Source: Acetivibrio mesophilus
Lineage (GTDB): Bacteria > Bacillota > Clostridia > Acetivibrionales > Acetivibrionaceae
Direction of reading: 5' to 3'
Assembly: GCF_004102745.1 (NCBI RefSeq)
Contig: NZ_RLII01000003.1
Span: 62,001 to 126,000, forward strand
Length of the DNA: 64,000 nt
The notes below the pieces were generated by a model. That model ran no database searches, was not told where the DNA came from, and saw nothing but the letters and a program-made list of their open reading frames with translations. Below, in pieces: positions 55,460 to 64,000 of the stretch. The translations under genes and the position numbers were made by a program. Within the stretch, counting starts at the first letter, position 1. Every line of letters starts with the position of its first letter.

Positions 55460-56238
55460 TATCGGCTATAAAAATGCATTTGCAGGGGATAAAAACTGGC
55501 TTGGCAGTTAGAATGGCATATCGCGCCGACTTCATTATCAGCGCCTTTATCATGCTCATATCAGAATTTTTTGGGCCACTTCTAACATATTTGATATATA
55601 ACAACGAAGCCTCGCTTCCCGGTTGGAGCATGTATGAAGTATTGCTTATTCAGGGAGTATTCCTTTTGTCTAAAGGTATTTCTTTCCCTTTCTTCTTCGG
55701 TATTGTGTGGAACACATTAGATAGAGTTCAGAACGGAACGTTTGACCTTCTCCTCATTAAGCCAAGATCAGTACTCCAGATGGTTATTGTAACAGGGTTT
55801 GATTCAGAGGACTTGGGAAAGCTCATAGGAGGTCTCGCTTTGACAGGCATTGCTCTTTATCGTTTGCCCCGTCCGGGCCTTTCTGAATGGGTTGCCTTTA
55901 TTGGCTTATTTGTTATATCACTGGTTGTAATGTTTGGCTTTGCACTAATACTTGCGGGTTTGGGAATTGTGTGGATAGGCAACTACAGGGTATATGAAAT
56001 TTTCTCCTCAATAGCCAATTTCGGTATGTATCCTGCTTCAATTTTTTCAAAATCTCTCCAAACAGTCATTACTTCAGTAATTCCTGTAGCTATGCTTGGA
56101 TTTATCCCGGCATCGGCCTTACTGGGAAAGCCGTATGAAAACACTTTGTACGCAGTGATCATTAGTTTCATGTTTTTATTTGCAAGCTTACTGTTCTGGA
56201 ATACAACGCTAAAAAAATATACTAGTTCTGGTGGTTGA
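55456..56238 (+). CDS. ABC-2 family transporter permease
   Basis: A 260-residue permease with about six helices, paired with the preceding gene. Its ATG overlaps the stop of the upstream permease, and its 3' end lies just 5 bases ahead of the ATPase start. Heterodimeric permeases with one ATPase are typical for this exporter type. Confidence 0.88.
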   Translation: MISAIKMHLQGIKTGLAVRMAYRADFIISAFIMLISEFFGPLLTYLIYNNEASLPGWSMYEVLLIQGVFLLSKGISFPFFFGIVWNTLDRVQNGTFDLLLIKPRSVLQMVIVTGFDSEDLGKLIGGLALTGIALYRLPRPGLSEWVAFIGLFVISLVVMFGFALILAGLGIVWIGNYRVYEIFSSIANFGMYPASIFSKSLQTVITSVIPVAMLGFIPASALLGKPYENTLYAVIISFMFLFASLLFWNTTLKKYTSSGG

Positions 56239-56242
56239 TGTT

Positions 56243-57211
56243 ATGATTATAAAAGTAGAAAACCTTACAAAAATCTATAAGACTTATGAGCGGGGAAACA
56301 CATTCAGAGAAGCTGTTTACAGTCTCTTTGTCCGTAAGCCGAAATATGTGGAAGCCCTAAAAGGTATCTCCTTCAACATAGAAAAGGGCGAACTTCTGGG
56401 CTTTTTGGGACCTAACGGTGCGGGTAAATCAACGACACTGAAGGTATTAACAGGAATACTGTTTCCTACCGATGGCAAGGTTGATATTATGGGTTATATA
56501 CCTTGGAAGAACAGGAAAAAGTATGTGGCTCATATTGGTGCCGTATTCGGGCAAAAATCACAGCTTCTGTGGGACATACCTCCCATTGATGCCTTTTATC
56601 TGAACAAAGCTATATACTCTATTCCCGATAAAAGCTTCAAAAAGACTATGGACTATATGGTGGATCTCCTTGATGTCGGGGATTTGATAAAAAAGCCTAC
56701 AAGGCTTCTTTCTCTTGGGGAAAGAATGAAATTCGAATTTATTATGGCAATGCTTCACAACCCCGAAATTGTGTTTCTCGACGAACCAACAATAGGACTT
56801 GATGTTATTGCGAAGGATAGAATCCGGGAATTCATTCTTCAGATGAATAAAGAGGGCGTGACTTTTATTCTTACCACTCATGATCTTGATGATGTGGAGC
56901 GCCTTGCCAAAAGGGTTATAGTTATCAATCATGGGCAAACGGTATTTGACAACTCCATCGATGCCCTGAAAAATCACCTTGGAGATAAAAAGGTGTTATC
57001 AGTATCCACCCACAGCCCATTGCCATCATTGGAAATGCCCGGGATACTGGTGAAAAACAAAATATCCGAATACAATGTCGAGCTTGAGCTTGACGTCGCT
57101 AAACTGGAGCTTAATAAGTTTATTGATTATATAAATAAAAGCAGCACAATAAACGATTTGTCAGTTCAGTCGCTTCCAATAGAAGATGTAATGAAAGACC
57201 TGTATTCATAA
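56243..57211 (+). CDS. ABC transporter ATP-binding protein
   Basis: A 322-residue ATPase with Walker A GPNGAGKST (about 56-64), signature LSLGERMKFE (about 155) and Walker B IVFLDEPTIGLD (about 176), followed by a His switch TTHDLDDVE. The signature deviates from LSGGQ as in COG4586 exporters. The ATG at 56243 follows GGTGGTTG; GTG 56231 is possible but less well placed. Last gene of the exporter operon, with a terminator after it. Confidence 0.92.
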   Translation: MIIKVENLTKIYKTYERGNTFREAVYSLFVRKPKYVEALKGISFNIEKGELLGFLGPNGAGKSTTLKVLTGILFPTDGKVDIMGYIPWKNRKKYVAHIGAVFGQKSQLLWDIPPIDAFYLNKAIYSIPDKSFKKTMDYMVDLLDVGDLIKKPTRLLSLGERMKFEFIMAMLHNPEIVFLDEPTIGLDVIAKDRIREFILQMNKEGVTFILTTHDLDDVERLAKRVIVINHGQTVFDNSIDALKNHLGDKKVLSVSTHSPLPSLEMPGILVKNKISEYNVELELDVAKLELNKFIDYINKSSTINDLSVQSLPIEDVMKDLYS

Positions 57212-57234
57212 TACTTTTTCATTTATATATTTTG

Positions 57235-57277
57235 CAAAAAACATTTTACATTTATTTCGAGTGCAAAATGTTTTTTC
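57235..57277 (+). terminator. Terminator of the ABC exporter operon
   Basis: A stem of AAAAACATTTT with AAAATGTTTTT, loop of about 17 bases, ending in six T on the plus strand, about 25 bases past the ATPase stop. Confidence 0.75.
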
Positions 57278-57412
57278 AAGCAAATATCTGTAACTCAAAG
57301 CCTCTTGGTAACATAGAATATTATGTAAACCCATCAATACAAGTACGCAACTGCCTTGTAATAGAATTTTTTAGAATATTCAAGGCAGTTTTTGAAGCAA
57401 GAGGTGATTCTA

Positions 57413-57841
57413 ATGCCCGACAGTGTTACCATGGCTAACTACAATATAAGCTTTTCAGGTCAGGTGGAAAATCCCGGTGATAGTACTCAGACCTGGGTCT
57501 ACCGCATAACAAAAATTGGAGAACCTTTTCCCCAGATAAATCTCTGGGTTCTGGTTCTCTGCACTGATCCCAAGCATCATGTCATATCATCGACCGGCAC
57601 TGGAACTGTTGAATTGGGAATCTGTCCATCATGTTTTTCCGGTATTACCAATACCATAATATGGAAAGACCTTAATAATGAAAACGTAAACGGATTTTAC
57701 TCCTTTACAATCAAGGGTTGCTTTGAGCCAGCCGACATTCCTGTATTTCTTTCTACTGGAAACACCTTAAATACAGGTCTAATTACCGGCCCCAGCTGTC
57801 AGCCTATGGAACCTCACAATGACAAATTTTATATTCTGTAA
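57413..57841 (+). CDS. Cys-containing protein of unknown family
   Basis: A 142-residue beta-rich protein. It has no signal peptide or membrane helix, but five Cys residues arranged as LCTDP, GICPSCFSG, GCFEP and PSCQP, which suggests disulfides or a metal site. The ATG at 57413 follows AAGAGGTGATTC. It stands alone between terminators. Spore-coat or surface proteins of clostridia can look like this; I do not recognise a family and claim no function. Confidence 0.7.
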   Translation: MPDSVTMANYNISFSGQVENPGDSTQTWVYRITKIGEPFPQINLWVLVLCTDPKHHVISSTGTGTVELGICPSCFSGITNTIIWKDLNNENVNGFYSFTIKGCFEPADIPVFLSTGNTLNTGLITGPSCQPMEPHNDKFYIL

Positions 57842-57850
57842 TAATCAATA

Positions 57851-57885
57851 AAAGGTTACCGGAAGATTTCCGGCAGCCTTTATTG
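57851..57885. terminator. Bidirectional terminator
   Basis: A stem of AAAGG..CCGGAA with TTCCGG..CCTTT and a three-base loop lies between the convergent genes ending at 57841 and 57935; it has T/A-rich tails on both sides. Confidence 0.8.
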
Positions 57886-57934
57886 CGAATTGCTTATATA
57901 CGTTTTTACATCTTCTTACTTTATTCTTTACTTT

Positions 57935-59077
57935 CTAAATAATTCCGGACCATACAATATTCCGAAGGTTAATAACTGCTTCTGCCTCCCAGCCAACATC
58001 CTCTTCCAAAGGACAGATATACGCAAACACCATGTTTTCCACCGGATCCATGTACAAACCACTAAGACCTGCACCCTCATGGGAGAAAGATCCCGGTGAA
58101 AGGAAGGTATTGTTTGAGTAAACATTCATACCAAGACCGTACTCCATCTCTACCCCTCCTGCACTCCAGCAGTAGTTGCGAACACCTTTGAGCTGGTTTC
58201 TGGTCATGCTCTCTACAGCTTTTCTAGAAAGAATCCTCACGCCGTTTAACGTACCTTTATTAATCAGCATCTGGCCCAGCTTCTGTAAATCTTCAAGAGT
58301 AGAATACAAACCGCCTGAGCCTCTTGGCGCAGCCCATTTTGGCCTTTTTTTATCTTTTTCAAACCAATGCATATCCTCTTCACTTGTAAAGCAAACTCTG
58401 TCAGTAAGCTCTTCAGGAACGTCAAAAAAAGTGTTATTCATCCCCAGAGGCTTTACTACATTGTCTATTATGTACTTTTCCGCATACACTCCCGACGCTC
58501 TTGTTATTATCTCCGACAATATGGTAAAACCTGTAGATGAATATCTCCACTCTACGCCAGGTTCAAGCAATAAAAAATCTCTTAATGAATCTTTTATCCA
58601 ATTTTTAGAGTCAAACCAACGCCAATCCAGCGGATAGGGTTCAAAAAATGCCCCGGGATCCGGCCTTATCCCCGATGTATGAGTCAAAAGATGAAATATA
58701 TTGATTTTCTCATGCACAGGAGTTCTAAACTCTTCGATTATTTCAGCAACCGGCTGGTCAAGACGAATTTTCCCCTTCTCAACCAGTTGGAGTATTGAAA
58801 TCGCTACAAATACCTTTGTTATTGATGCTATCAACCTTATGGAGTCCGGCTGAAAATCCTTTTTGTCATCATTGTATAGTAGCTTTCCCATAGAGTTATG
58901 TGCAAATATTTTGTTGTCCTTTGAAATTATGTAGGCCGCAGCTTGAAGTCTCTTTCTTCCAATAAGGTTTGATAAATGCCCGTCAATAGTTTCAATTGCA
59001 TTAGACAAATAACCGACATTTTCGGGTTTAATGCCTGTCTCCTTTCGAAGTATGTTTATGCTTTTCTCTTTTCCCAT
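57935..59077 (-). CDS. Beta-lactamase family serine hydrolase (class C fold)
   Basis: A 380-residue protein of the class C beta-lactamase/EstB fold. The nucleophile motif SxxK is seen as SITK (about 82), and the second motif is YSS (WRYSSTGF, about 172) in place of YxN. No signal peptide is visible, so it is likely cytosolic, which argues for esterase or peptidase activity rather than antibiotic resistance. The ATG at 59077 follows GGAGGCGAAGC. No functional partner is evident. Confidence 0.85.
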   Translation of the reverse strand: MGKEKSINILRKETGIKPENVGYLSNAIETIDGHLSNLIGRKRLQAAAYIISKDNKIFAHNSMGKLLYNDDKKDFQPDSIRLIASITKVFVAISILQLVEKGKIRLDQPVAEIIEEFRTPVHEKINIFHLLTHTSGIRPDPGAFFEPYPLDWRWFDSKNWIKDSLRDFLLLEPGVEWRYSSTGFTILSEIITRASGVYAEKYIIDNVVKPLGMNNTFFDVPEELTDRVCFTSEEDMHWFEKDKKRPKWAAPRGSGGLYSTLEDLQKLGQMLINKGTLNGVRILSRKAVESMTRNQLKGVRNYCWSAGGVEMEYGLGMNVYSNNTFLSPGSFSHEGAGLSGLYMDPVENMVFAYICPLEEDVGWEAEAVINLRNIVWSGII

Positions 59078-59208
59078 TAGCTTCGCCTCCATATTTTTCT
59101 CGGTATGCGTTTATCTATGTTTTAGATATATGCATATTATTTTATCATAGTTTAATATGCTTTGAATATGCAAAAAATAAATAAAGTAGTAAATAAGCAA
59201 TACAATTC

Positions 59209-59238
59209 TTGACACCCTTGTCTATGTTATAGTAATAT
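59209..59238 (+). promoter_or_regulatory. Promoter of the MFS gene
   Basis: TTGACA (59209-59214) and TAATAT (59233-59238) separated by 18 bases on the plus strand, about 50 bases upstream of the MFS start. Confidence 0.65.
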
Positions 59239-59290
59239 AGGATAACCTTAATACTTAATAAATTTTGCAGTATAGGAGAAAACATAGAAT

Positions 59291-60523
59291 ATGAGAGATA
59301 AGTGGAATAAGAATATAGTACTTTTTTTGGCCAGCCAGACCATATCACTTTTCGGTACTTCGCTGGTACAGTATGCAATAACATGGTATATCACACTAAA
59401 AACTCAATCCGGTGTAATGATGACCATATCAATTATATGTGGTTTTCTGCCTACCTTTTTTCTTTCGCCCTTTGGGGGCGTATGGGCCGACCGCTATAAC
59501 AGAAAAATTCTTATTATTCTGTCAGACTCATTGATTGCAATATCAACATTGGTTTTGGCTCTATTGTTTTTTATGGGCTATGACTCCTTAGGGCTTCTCT
59601 TTGTAATGTCTGCCATACGAGCCTTTGGGTCGGGAATTCAAACACCGGCCATAAATGCATTTATACCGCAGCTTGTCTCTAAGGACAATCTTACCAGTAT
59701 AAATGCTACAAACAGCAGTATACAATCTCTTGTTATGCTAATATCCCCTATGATTAGTGCTGCCATCATGTCTTATGCTCCAATTGAAACAATATTCCTT
59801 ATTGACGTTTTCACCGCAGCCATAGCTGTTATAATACTTATGTTGTTTTTACACGTTCCTGTTCATGCAAAGGCTTTAAGCAAACAGGAAGCCAGTTATT
59901 GGAGTGATATGAAAAAAGGTCTTTCGTACATCAAAAACCACAGTTTTCTTAAGACATTCTTTTTATACAGCACATCCTTCTTTCTATTGATTTCACCCGC
60001 TGCCTTTCTAACGCCTCTCCAGGTGGCACGTAGTTTCAGCGATGATGTTTTGCATCTTGCAGCAGTTGAAATCACCTTTTCTGTAGGCATGATGCTAGGT
60101 GGTATTACCATTGCATCTTGGGGAGGATTTAAAAACAAGCTTTTTACCATGGCGCTAGCAAATCTTGTGATAGGATGTTGCACCTTTGCCTTGGGAATTG
60201 TTCCCATCATGTGGATTTACCTGTTTTTCATGCTTTTAACAGGAGTTTCGGTGCCTTTCTTTAATACAACATCTACAGTTTTATTGCAGGAGAAAGTTGA
60301 AGAGGATTATTTAGGAAGGGTATTTGGAGTTCTTTCAATGATATCGAGCATTATGATGCCAATGGCAATGCTTGTTTTTGGTCCACTGTCGGACAGAATT
60401 AAAATAGAATTTTTGCTTATTGCCACAGGTGCGCTGATGGCTCTACAGAGCATTTTAATGTACAGAAACAAAACACTGATTGAAGCAACAAAGCCGTCAT
60501 CAATCGCTGAACAATCCCCTTAA
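59291..60523 (+). CDS. MFS transporter (macrolide/drug efflux-like)
   Basis: A 410-residue major facilitator protein with twelve predicted helices. The loop 2-3 motif is visible as GVWADRYNRKI near 62, and GPLSDRIK at about 363 is the second-half counterpart. It resembles MefA/enterobactin exporter-type proteins. Substrate unknown. It has its own promoter and converges with a HAD phosphatase gene. Confidence 0.9.
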   Translation: MRDKWNKNIVLFLASQTISLFGTSLVQYAITWYITLKTQSGVMMTISIICGFLPTFFLSPFGGVWADRYNRKILIILSDSLIAISTLVLALLFFMGYDSLGLLFVMSAIRAFGSGIQTPAINAFIPQLVSKDNLTSINATNSSIQSLVMLISPMISAAIMSYAPIETIFLIDVFTAAIAVIILMLFLHVPVHAKALSKQEASYWSDMKKGLSYIKNHSFLKTFFLYSTSFFLLISPAAFLTPLQVARSFSDDVLHLAAVEITFSVGMMLGGITIASWGGFKNKLFTMALANLVIGCCTFALGIVPIMWIYLFFMLLTGVSVPFFNTTSTVLLQEKVEEDYLGRVFGVLSMISSIMMPMAMLVFGPLSDRIKIEFLLIATGALMALQSILMYRNKTLIEATKPSSIAEQSP

Positions 60524-60530
60524 AGTATAG

Positions 60531-61169
60531 TTATTGATTATTTATATTCTTAATTATTCTTATGATATCTGTGGGGTCTTTGGCTAAAAAATCCGGATTG
60601 CCCGTCAGTAGAAGATCGGGCGATTCGAACCCCCATGTGACAGAAATTATCTTCACCTTGGCTTTCTTACATGCCTCAATATCCCTTAGCTCGTCGCCTA
60701 TATATAATATATCATCTTTATCAAGGCTGTTTTTTTTGATAAAGGAATTTATAACGTGATGCTTCCCAAAAATATTTTTTGAAGAATATATACTCTTGAA
60801 TATATCCAAGTCATTTCTTTGCAATACCTCTTTTATTGTACTTTCTGTATTTGATGATATAATATGTAAACTATATTTTTCTTTGTCAAGAGTATGCAAT
60901 ACCTCTTTCATTTTATCAAATACCTTTATCTTAGATATATTATCTTTAAATTTCTCATTTACCTTATGTGCCAATAAAGGTATCTGTGCTAAAGTTATAC
61001 CAAGAACATTGCATTTCTTAGCAATAGGCAATTTACCCAACTCTATAAGATCGGATGGATTTAACTTTTTGAAATTATATTCTTCAGCTATTTCATTATA
61101 TATTTCAATTCCTATTCCCACTGAATCAACTATTGTTCCGTCAAAATCAAATATAAGTGTATTCACCAT
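60531..61169 (-). CDS. HAD-superfamily hydrolase (phosphoglycolate phosphatase-like)
   Basis: A 212-residue HAD phosphatase. Motif I DFDGTIVDS (about 8-16), motif II SSN (about 104), the conserved Lys in GKHHV, and motif IV GDELRDIEA (about 160) are all present. The cap domain is the alpha-helical C1 type. Substrate is unknown, as is usual for this family. Convergent with the MFS gene with only 7 bases between stops. Confidence 0.9.
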   Translation of the reverse strand: MVNTLIFDFDGTIVDSVGIGIEIYNEIAEEYNFKKLNPSDLIELGKLPIAKKCNVLGITLAQIPLLAHKVNEKFKDNISKIKVFDKMKEVLHTLDKEKYSLHIISSNTESTIKEVLQRNDLDIFKSIYSSKNIFGKHHVINSFIKKNSLDKDDILYIGDELRDIEACKKAKVKIISVTWGFESPDLLLTGNPDFLAKDPTDIIRIIKNINNQ

Positions 61170-61359
61170 ATCATTCCACTGCCTTTCATATCTTATTGCC
61201 CTAATATCTTATCGACTTATTCAAAACTTTTCTCCAATCTCAAAGTATAATCTATCCTCAGCTTAAAATCCATTAAAAAGAAGCAAGCTACATCCCTTTA
61301 TTATATTCTATTCTTCATAAAAATAATAGCATAATTTGCCATCAAATATCTACCGGAAC

Positions 61360-61400
61360 ATAAAACAAGCCCGGCAGATAATGCATATCCGCCAGGCTAC
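61360..61400 (-). terminator. Terminator downstream of the BsuPI protein gene
   Basis: A stem of AGCC.GGC.GATA with TATC.GCC.GGCT, followed on the minus strand by TTGTTTTAT, 25 bases past the stop. Confidence 0.7.
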
Positions 61401-61423
61401 AGAATTCTTATATATTTTGACTG

Positions 61424-62944
61424 TTAAATAGTCCACTGATTGTTTATGATACCCACAAGATACCAGGTGCCCTCATACTCTTCAAATACCAATCTAAGAC
61501 TTCTCCAATCAAGGCCTTCATAATCGGGGTTGAATCCTGAGAAGTAATACTCTACTACTATAGGATTATCATATACTTCAAACTGGTTTTCAAGCATGTT
61601 TCCGCTGCTTAACACCTCATTGTATCCTATCTTTTCAGCATCTTTAAAATCTGCCGGGTATATGAACTTTTCATAATATTCACCGGGAGTTAGAGAAATA
61701 TCATCTCCGGTACCGTCATACTGCCCCCATAAGTAATCCTTTTTATCCTCAAAGAAATTTTGAATCTCGTCTTTTTTGAAAACCAAATCATTTTCCAATG
61801 AAACATAAGTATAAGGAGTAAACCTCACGCCCTTAACCGGATGGGTGAGTTCTGAAATAGTTTTGGCATCCTTCACACTTATTGCATTAATGAGCTTGTC
61901 TGCTGTTTCTTTGATAATTTCCTTAGCCAATTCCGATTCTATAATATCACTCTTTTCACTAACGCCCAATTCAAACTCTACTACTGTTGACAGCTGGCTT
62001 TCCTCAATCTTTTCTTCTTCTTCGCCCTGTATAACCATAATTTCAATCTTTGCCTGGTATTTACCCGTTGTCAGCTTGTTTCCCTCTTTATCTGTCATAT
62101 CCCATTCATCCTGCCATTTTATAGCTTCACCCGGGTTAATGGTTTTTGGTACTAGCGCCAGTGTAAAGAATTTACCCTCGGAAAATCTATATACTTCGTT
62201 GCCTTTCTCATCGGTGATAGTCACTTCAAACTGCTGACCGGAACCAAACATCAGCTCCTTTGCTTCCGTATAATGACTCATTAACTCAAAATCAAATACT
62301 ACCTTGTCATCCTTTATTTCATAATTTCCTCTGGTTTCAAATCTCTCCTTGGCTATTGGCTGAACATTAGCTTCCTTCTCTTTTTCTATAGACTCAGCAG
62401 TATTAAATATCAAGGTAGCCAATTCACCATATGTAACGCTGGTCTTGGGGTCAAAAATGCCTTCGCCTCTTCCTTTAGCTACATCTTTCATATACGCTAC
62501 CATAATAGACTGATAATATTTTGTGTCCACTTCTCCCAAATCTACATAGATAAGCATTTTAATTACGGGTATTTTATCAAGATCCTTTCCTGTTTTGTCA
62601 GCCCATATTTGCATCAATTCATGAACAACAGCTTCTCTTGTCACTGAATCCGGTGAACCGTTGTAGTTTTCGTCTAACACAAGCTTTACCAGTTTGTCAA
62701 AATCCTTTGCTTCAATAATAGAATTTAAATTCTTCCCGCCAAATACTTCCATAACATCGTAGTTCTTTGACAATTGATCTATAAAACCTTCAGACCAATG
62801 CTTCATTTGATAGCTTATGGGCATAACTTCCACATCTTTAGCTGATACGGGCATTATATTTGCTGTTTCTGCAAATGATGTAGCGGTAAAAACTGAAGTT
62901 ATTGCCATCGGTAATATAAAACTTCCTATAACTTTCTTTTTCAT
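61424..62944 (-). CDS. Secreted protein with SLH-like and BsuPI domains
   Basis: A 506-residue exported protein. A signal peptide (MKKKVIGSFILPMAITSVF, cleavage near ATSFA) is followed by a region resembling S-layer homology repeats (about 45-195, with WSEGFIDQLSKNYDV and GIFDPKTSVTYGELATLIFN) and a BsuPI intracellular protease-inhibitor-like domain (about 220-325). The C-terminal third (about 340-506) looks like an NTF2-like or DUF4440-type fold. The ATG at 62944 follows GGAGGTTATCTT. It is likely attached to the cell wall. Whether it inhibits proteases is untested. Confidence 0.8.
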   Translation of the reverse strand: MKKKVIGSFILPMAITSVFTATSFAETANIMPVSAKDVEVMPISYQMKHWSEGFIDQLSKNYDVMEVFGGKNLNSIIEAKDFDKLVKLVLDENYNGSPDSVTREAVVHELMQIWADKTGKDLDKIPVIKMLIYVDLGEVDTKYYQSIMVAYMKDVAKGRGEGIFDPKTSVTYGELATLIFNTAESIEKEKEANVQPIAKERFETRGNYEIKDDKVVFDFELMSHYTEAKELMFGSGQQFEVTITDEKGNEVYRFSEGKFFTLALVPKTINPGEAIKWQDEWDMTDKEGNKLTTGKYQAKIEIMVIQGEEEEKIEESQLSTVVEFELGVSEKSDIIESELAKEIIKETADKLINAISVKDAKTISELTHPVKGVRFTPYTYVSLENDLVFKKDEIQNFFEDKKDYLWGQYDGTGDDISLTPGEYYEKFIYPADFKDAEKIGYNEVLSSGNMLENQFEVYDNPIVVEYYFSGFNPDYEGLDWRSLRLVFEEYEGTWYLVGIINNQWTI

Positions 62945-63027
62945 AAGATAACCTCCATTATTTTTCATTGCTAATATTATAGACGACAATAAATATAATT
63001 ATGTTCCCTACAAATGATATAAAAAAA

Positions 63028-63058
63028 TAAAAACGCCTGAAAAAACTCAAGCGTCTTT
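63028..63058 (-). terminator. Terminator of tRNA-Thr
   Basis: A short stem (ACGC.TGA with TCA.GCGT) ending in a T run on the minus strand, 14 bases past the tRNA. Confidence 0.75.
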
Positions 63059-63071
63059 ATTTCTTAATGAA

Positions 63072-63147
63072 TGGAGCCACCAGGCGGACTCGAACCGCCG
63101 ACCCGCGCATTACGAATGCGCTGCTCTACCAACTGAGCCATGGTGGC
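63072..63147 (-). tRNA. tRNA-Thr (anticodon CGU)
   Basis: A 76-base cloverleaf on the minus strand: acceptor stem GCCACCA with TGGTGGC, D-loop with GGCTCAGTTGGTAGAGC, anticodon stem GCGCA/TGCGC around loop TTCGTAA (anticodon CGU, codon ACG), T-arm GGCGGTTCGAGTCCGCC, and an encoded CCA end. All invariant positions are present. Confidence 0.97.
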
Positions 63148-63285
63148 ATCGGCGTATTACATTATTTGACTTATATTAAAATATTAATTCCAAAAAATTA
63201 TTTTGTCAAGAACAATACTTTCTATTTTTTCCGCTAATCAAAGCCAAAACCGCCATATCATCCATTAATGTCTTATTATTTTTCA

Positions 63286-64000
63286 TTATTTCAGCACTTT
63301 TTTTGCTATTTCCTTTACATTAAACTTTACCTTTTCCTCATCTATAGTCTTAAGCTCTCCCTTTTCCATGACAATATTGCCGTCAATTATTACCGTATCA
63401 ACATCCGCAGCCTGAGCAGAATATACTACAGCCGCAGCAATGTCGTTTACGGGACACAAATGAGCTTTATCCATATCTATAAGGATCAGGTCGGCCTTCA
63501 TTCCCTTTGAAACCTCTCCAATCTCACCTTCAAATCCAAGTGCCTTTGCTCCGTTTACAGTTGCCATCTTTAGTGCACTGGAAGCGCCAATCAATGTAGG
63601 ATCCATGTGAACCCCTTTATGTATCAGCGCCGCCAGATGCATCTCCTCCATCATGTTAAGGTTGTTATTGCTTGCCGCACCATCCGTTCCTAAAGCTACG
63701 TTGATACCATTTTTAAGCATCTCATCTACTTTCGCTATTCCACTGCCCAGCTTTAAATTGCTGGTGGGATTGTGAATTACATTCACACCCTTCTCCTTGA
63801 TTATCTCCATATCCCTGTCGGACAAATGCACACAGTGGGCTGCTATTACCGGAACATCAAAAATCCCGGTCTCATAGCAAATTTCCGCAGGACTCATTCC
63901 ATACTTTTTGATGCTGTCTTCCCGCTCTTTCAATGTCTCCAGCACATGTATATGAATGCCTGTATTGATCTGTTTTGCAATTTCTGCCGACATCCTCAAT
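63286..64000 (-). CDS. mtaD: 5'-methylthioadenosine/S-adenosylhomocysteine deaminase (partial)
   Basis: The C-terminal 238 residues of an amidohydrolase. Motifs include HVLETLKERED, the metal His in AAHCVHLSDRD, HNPTSNLKLGSG, and the catalytic Asp in LGTDGAASNN. This is the MtaD/SsnA-type arrangement for deaminating SAH and MTA. The N-terminus lies beyond the window edge. The gene precedes tRNA-Thr on the same strand. Confidence 0.9.
   Translation of the reverse strand, partial: LRMSAEIAKQINTGIHIHVLETLKEREDSIKKYGMSPAEICYETGIFDVPVIAAHCVHLSDRDMEIIKEKGVNVIHNPTSNLKLGSGIAKVDEMLKNGINVALGTDGAASNNNLNMMEEMHLAALIHKGVHMDPTLIGASSALKMATVNGAKALGFEGEIGEVSKGMKADLILIDMDKAHLCPVNDIAAAVVYSAQAADVDTVIIDGNIVMEKGELKTIDEEKVKFNVKEIAKKVLK

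Overview
The window looks like chromosomal DNA of an anaerobic, spore-forming, cellulosome-producing Firmicute, most likely the Acetivibrio (formerly Clostridium) thermocellus group or a near relative. This is inferred from a protein ending in a type I dockerin with Asn-Ser-Thr-Asp calcium-binding motifs, an H-type small acid-soluble spore protein, a tepA-ylzJ-spoIIIE/ftsK cluster, a DacF-type carboxypeptidase, abundant TTG/GTG starts behind strong G-rich ribosome binding sites, and low G+C. No IS element, prophage or CRISPR array was found; almost everything reads as core genome.

Layout. 1-6.3 kb: partial folD, a YgiQ-type radical SAM gene, ftsK, ylzJ and tepA, all on the minus strand. 6.4-19.1 kb: a minus-strand type IV pilus locus in the order pilB, pilT, pilC, major pilin, PulJ-like prepilin, pilN-like, pilO-like, minor prepilin, giant PilX-like prepilin, lipoprotein. 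The major pilin gene lies between two strong RNA hairpins. 19.7-20.5 kb: a secreted Pro/Thr repeat protein with a C-terminal dockerin. 21.6-29.1 kb: the cell-wall precursor / c-di-AMP cluster cdaA, cdaR, an FAD oxidoreductase, glmM, then glmS behind a glmS ribozyme. 29.2-31.6 kb: AmmeMemoRadiSam genes and a 33-residue Prli42-like membrane peptide. 32-36.3 kb: an apparently orphan c-di-GMP-I riboswitch facing a class A beta-lactamase-like gene, dapB behind a c-di-AMP (ydaO) riboswitch, and dacF. 36.5-41.6 kb: a small basic protein, a DUF362 ferredoxin-like protein, a PilZ protein, a tandem pair of RMD1/DUF155 proteins and a CheX-like protein. 41.9-44.4 kb: NAD salvage (pncB, pncA) and sspH. 44.5-45.3 kb: a long, highly structured leader ahead of a 34-codon gene that appears to encode an exported peptide pheromone. 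45.4-53.7 kb: zinc-ribbon protein, MoxR/DUF58/transglutaminase operon, and a three-gene acyltransferase/hydrolase operon. 54.6-61.2 kb: an ABC-2 exporter operon, a Cys-containing small protein, a serine hydrolase, an MFS exporter and a HAD phosphatase. 61.4-64 kb: an SLH/BsuPI-like secreted protein, tRNA-Thr(CGU) and a partial mtaD.

How it fits together. Two cyclic dinucleotide themes recur. For c-di-AMP, the window has the synthase (CdaA), its regulator (CdaR), the linked GlcN-1-P/GlcN-6-P enzymes (GlmM, GlmS) and a c-di-AMP riboswitch on dapB, so nucleotide signalling, amino-sugar supply and diaminopimelate supply are close together. For c-di-GMP, it has a PilB with duplicated MshEN-like N-terminal domains, a PilZ protein and a GEMM-I riboswitch with no obvious same-strand target gene. 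The observations judged most worth following up are the structured leader plus tiny exported peptide at 44.6-45.3 kb, the orphan riboswitch at 32.15 kb, and the hairpin-bracketed pilin gene.
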